A DNA stretch of 64,000 nucleotides from Salinimicrobium flavum (GTDB taxonomy: Bacteria; Bacteroidota; Bacteroidia; Flavobacteriales; Flavobacteriaceae), in contig NZ_JBHULT010000003.1 in NCBI RefSeq assembly GCF_042684505.1, positions 1 through 64,000 of the forward strand. Reading direction: 5' to 3'. Made by a program: the position numbers and the translations under genes. Within the stretch, counting starts at the first letter, position 1. Every line of letters starts with the position of its first letter. Shown piece by piece: positions 61,629-64,000 of this stretch. The notes below the pieces were generated by a model. It did no database searches. It was not told where the DNA came from and was given only the letters and a program-made list of their open reading frames with translations.

Positions 61629-62915
61629 TCAATTCAGGTTTAGCTTCTTTGCAATTCGGGTAAGGACTTCCAGGTCTGTTCTGTTGTCCAGGACAGCCTC
61701 AGCATCCTCCAGCATTCTTTCGGCCTCCCGGTCAAGGACTTTAAAAAAATCTTCGCTTTTGGCTTCCTGTGATTTCAGAAAATAGAACATGGTGCCCAGC
61801 TTTTGTACTACTATGATATCCTGTTTGCAGTAGGTGCGAATGGCAGCCATGACATTATAAAGCAGTTCATCGAACTTGACGCTTCTTACCTTAATGTAGT
61901 TGATGTTGTCGTCAGAAATAAAAGTCTCATCGGCTTTAAGCATTCTTAACTGGAGCAATTTTGTTAAATAATCAATAGCATTGAGGGCAGTTCCGGGATC
62001 ATTGATGCCCGGCGACATGGCTTTTACGATCACTTCGGTGATCTGCTTAAAAGCCAGCACATAATTCTCGGAAACCAACTCTGCACGGGAAAAATGGAAC
62101 CTGGCCAGTATATCCTTTACTTCATCTTCTGTGAGTTCTTTACTGCATTTAAAAACGGGGATTCCCTGGAGAACAAACATCCCCTTTACCGGAAGGATCT
62201 GCATCATCACCTCCTTTTCCTTGCAGAAACTCAAAAGATAATCGGTTGAAAAATCCTGAAAATAGCCGGTTTTATCAGTGCAGTATTCAAACCATTTCTC
62301 GATCTCGGGAAAGCTGCTTCGTACTTCGCCTTCGTGCTCCAATAATTTATTGAGTGTATATTTGGCCGAAAGAAAGGTCTTATCAAGGATATATGTAATC
62401 TGGATACTCTCTGATATGTTGTGAATAAAGTAAATAAATGCATAGATGCAGCCTACTGTAAAGAGAATTCCCAATAATACCGAAAACCCCGGGATCTGGT
62501 ACTTATCCCCGGTTGGCTGTATAGAGAAAAGGATGAAAATACAATAGAGAATACTGTAGAGGTAGATGCCCAGAATTATCTGATGATTTCTGTCCGATAT
62601 CAGCCCCGGTAAGAGCCTTGGGGAATAATTGGAGGAAGCCTGACTCAAAAGAACCATAACCATAGAAAAACTGAACACCATCATAGAGATAAGCCCGGTA
62701 ATACAAGCACTTAAGATCGTTAGGGCGGTATCCCCGTTATTCACTACCAGGATAGGAACGTTGTCTATCAAGTAGCGGGAAATGCCTCTGTTTTCCAGAT
62801 ACATCATTAAGAAGGCGAATAGAACACCAGATATTGAGAAAACCGAGGGGTAAAAGATGATCTTATCCTTTATTTTTCTGTAATACGTATAGATCGGGGT
62901 GTAGGAAAATTTCAT
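61629..62915 (-). CDS. DUF2254 membrane protein
   Basis: A 428-residue protein with four N-terminal transmembrane helices (about 20-40, 60-95, 110-132, 145-170), followed by a cytosolic domain. Family motifs include VFSFSMVMVLLSQASSNYSPRLLP and VKAMSPGINDPGTALNAIDYL. DUF2254 proteins are uncharacterised predicted membrane proteins. The gene is monocistronic; its 3' end meets the ettA terminator. Confidence 0.9.
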   Translation of the reverse strand: MKFSYTPIYTYYRKIKDKIIFYPSVFSISGVLFAFLMMYLENRGISRYLIDNVPILVVNNGDTALTILSACITGLISMMVFSFSMVMVLLSQASSNYSPRLLPGLISDRNHQIILGIYLYSILYCIFILFSIQPTGDKYQIPGFSVLLGILFTVGCIYAFIYFIHNISESIQITYILDKTFLSAKYTLNKLLEHEGEVRSSFPEIEKWFEYCTDKTGYFQDFSTDYLLSFCKEKEVMMQILPVKGMFVLQGIPVFKCSKELTEDEVKDILARFHFSRAELVSENYVLAFKQITEVIVKAMSPGINDPGTALNAIDYLTKLLQLRMLKADETFISDDNINYIKVRSVKFDELLYNVMAAIRTYCKQDIIVVQKLGTMFYFLKSQEAKSEDFFKVLDREAERMLEDAEAVLDNRTDLEVLTRIAKKLNLN

Positions 62916-62962
62916 TTGCTATGGTTACTTACTTAAAGTTAAGGAAAGTTTACTTACAAATT

Positions 62963-62986
62963 AAAAAACCCGCTGAAGACAGCGGG
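62963..62986 (-). terminator. Hairpin terminator after the MBL lipoprotein gene
   Basis: CCCGCTG-AAGA-CAGCGGG forms a perfect 7-bp stem. The minus strand then reads TTTTTT. It lies 23 nt after the stop of the MBL gene. Confidence 0.85.
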
Positions 62987-63008
62987 CATGAAATCTTTAT
63001 AAGGAATA

Positions 63009-63812
63009 TTATTCTTCGGTCCCTTCGGGATACCAGTTGGCCAGCACCACCTCAATTTCTTTGTTGCCTTCATTCACCAGTCGCTTGAACTCATCTACAT
63101 CCAGCTTTCCGTCCTTTCCGCGGAAGTGATAGGGGTACACCTTTTTAGGGGCAAATTCCAATACAGCATCTGCAGCTTTTTCAACGGTCATAGTATACGG
63201 AAGGTTCATTGGAATCAAAGCGATATCAATATCTTTCAGGTTTCTCATTTCGGGGATATCTTCTGTGTCTCCGGCAATATACAGGCGCTGCCCTTCCTTT
63301 TCCAGGACATAACCATTACCGCGACCTTTGGGATGGTATTGTTTGGCTTCCTCCCTTAAATTATACATGGGAATGGCTTCAATCGAAAAGCCGTTTTGGT
63401 CAATCATTTGTCCGTTGCTCATTACCACAAGATTACTGTCAAGGGAATCGGGTAATTCTTCTTTCACCGCCTGCGGGACAATTATTTTGGTTTCCCCCAG
63501 CTCTAGGGCGCCAAGGGTTTGAGCGTCCATGTGGTCGCCGTGGATATCAGTGATCAAAACCAGGTCGGCTTTTTCCATTCCATCGAAAACCTTTGCTCCG
63601 CCAACCGGATCAAGATAAATGGTAATATCCCCCCAGTTGATCACTGCAGTGGAATGAGAAACAGGCTGAATACTTATTTCTTCCTGAGAAAAATCTTCCT
63701 CCTGTCTTATTTCAGGATTTTCTTCCCGGGCGATCTGTTCTTTTTCTTTGTTTTCAGATTTGCAGCTAATCAATAAAATACTGCAGCTTAAAAGGGTGAA
63801 AAATGATCTCAT
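63009..63812 (-). CDS. Metallo-beta-lactamase fold lipoprotein
   Basis: A 267-residue lipoprotein (MRSFFTLLSCSILLISC, Cys17) with a Glu-rich linker (about 20-48) and an MBL domain. The metal motif reads TDIHGDHMD: the first His of HxHxDH is Asp, as in a recognised subgroup of MBL proteins. GRGNGYVLEKEGQRLYIAGDTED and YPYHFRGKDG give further ligands. It is distinct from the cytosolic UPF0173 hydrolase at 50273-50953. Substrate unknown. Confidence 0.88.
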   Translation of the reverse strand: MRSFFTLLSCSILLISCKSENKEKEQIAREENPEIRQEEDFSQEEISIQPVSHSTAVINWGDITIYLDPVGGAKVFDGMEKADLVLITDIHGDHMDAQTLGALELGETKIIVPQAVKEELPDSLDSNLVVMSNGQMIDQNGFSIEAIPMYNLREEAKQYHPKGRGNGYVLEKEGQRLYIAGDTEDIPEMRNLKDIDIALIPMNLPYTMTVEKAADAVLEFAPKKVYPYHFRGKDGKLDVDEFKRLVNEGNKEIEVVLANWYPEGTEE

Positions 63813-63875
63813 TTTATGTGGTTTTCCTTAAAACTACTCATAAAGTAGCCTTATTGCCACGACTTTAATAGAAAT

Positions 63876-64000
63876 TTAGGAAAGAAGCAGTTCCATTTTT
63901 ATATCTCCCCGGGCATAAGGATTGTTCCCTTCTATGGGAATTTCCTTAAAACCGAATTTCCTGTAGATATAAATGGCATTTTCCAGTTTGCGGTTGGAAT
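63876..64000 (-). CDS. GNAT family acetyltransferase (C-terminal fragment, 5' partial)
   Basis: Forty codons in the minus strand, read from the window edge to the TAA at 63876-63878. The segment NRKLENAIYIYRKFGFKEI followed by GDIKMELLLS is the typical last alpha-helix (acetyl-CoA site side) and final strands of GNAT N-acetyltransferases. The start and acceptor specificity lie outside the window. Confidence 0.75.
   Translation of the reverse strand, partial: SNRKLENAIYIYRKFGFKEIPIEGNNPYARGDIKMELLLS

Noticed and set aside
1..64000. tRNA genes, rRNA genes, insertion sequences and phage genes
   Set aside because: I read the intergenic regions on both strands and saw no cloverleaf with TTCGA-type arm, no transposase or integrase, and no terminal inverted repeats.

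Overview
The window is a chromosomal segment of a Flavobacteriaceae-type bacterium (Bacteroidota). The evidence is a type IX secretion sorting domain, many Bacteroidota-style SPII lipoproteins, a bacilliredoxin (YtxJ), menaquinone genes, DUF3857, DUF4136 and DUF6503 families, and promoters of the form TTG-N19-TAnnTTTG with almost no Shine-Dalgarno sequences. The protein set looks most like Gramella/Salegentibacter-type marine flavobacteria; I cannot fix the genus. I saw no insertion sequence, integrase, tRNA, rRNA or CRISPR array. Gene density is high and the content is core-like.

Layout. 1-1376: the 3' end of a secreted repeat adhesin whose near-identical 303-bp repeats are broken by one ambiguous base (a collapsed repeat). 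1364-10354 (-): eight close genes (Gfo/Idh oxidoreductase, 3-hydroxybutyryl-CoA dehydrogenase, DUF1015, PLPBP, exonuclease-UvrC fusion, DUF3857 protein, voltage-gated channel, miaA), led by a consensus promoter. 10.5-19.5 kb: pcm, smpB, envelope lipoproteins, CsbD-like protein, clpB, ytxJ and fumarylacetoacetase. 19.5-29 kb: glyA, a lipoprotein/thioesterase/glutaminyl cyclase operon, the SRP RNA gene, an SDR enzyme, transaldolase, a thioredoxin-fold lipoprotein and a YbiT-like ABC-F protein. 29-41.3 kb: small membrane proteins, DUF4136, pheT, a TPR protein, recG, an M1 peptidase and an FMN glutamate-synthase-like protein. 41.5-48.3 kb: a UvrD/PcrA helicase, a YciO-like protein, a metalloprotease-like lipoprotein, an OmpA lipoprotein, a glycosyltransferase and an HsdR_N-domain protein. 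48.3-54.1 kb (+): holA, menA, UPF0173 hydrolase, menC, CPBP protease and menE. 54.1-64 kb: DoxX, a second M1 peptidase, acyl-CoA carboxylase beta subunit, small membrane proteins, DinB, ettA, DUF2254, an MBL lipoprotein and the end of a GNAT acetyltransferase.

Functional links. menA, menC and menE supply three steps of menaquinone synthesis. smpB, ettA, the second ABC-F protein, pheT, miaA and the SRP RNA serve translation and protein targeting. clpB, CsbD, YtxJ and pcm suggest stress and repair. Fumarylacetoacetase, 3-hydroxyacyl-CoA dehydrogenase and the biotin-dependent carboxylase subunit fit amino-acid and acyl-CoA catabolism. I found no convincing new multi-gene system. The best leads are local: an ABC-F protein with one degraded ATP site, an exonuclease-UvrC fusion, a channel with a zinc-ribbon tail, a two-turn-spaced direct repeat before the CsbD gene, and several apparently leaderless or very short-leader genes.
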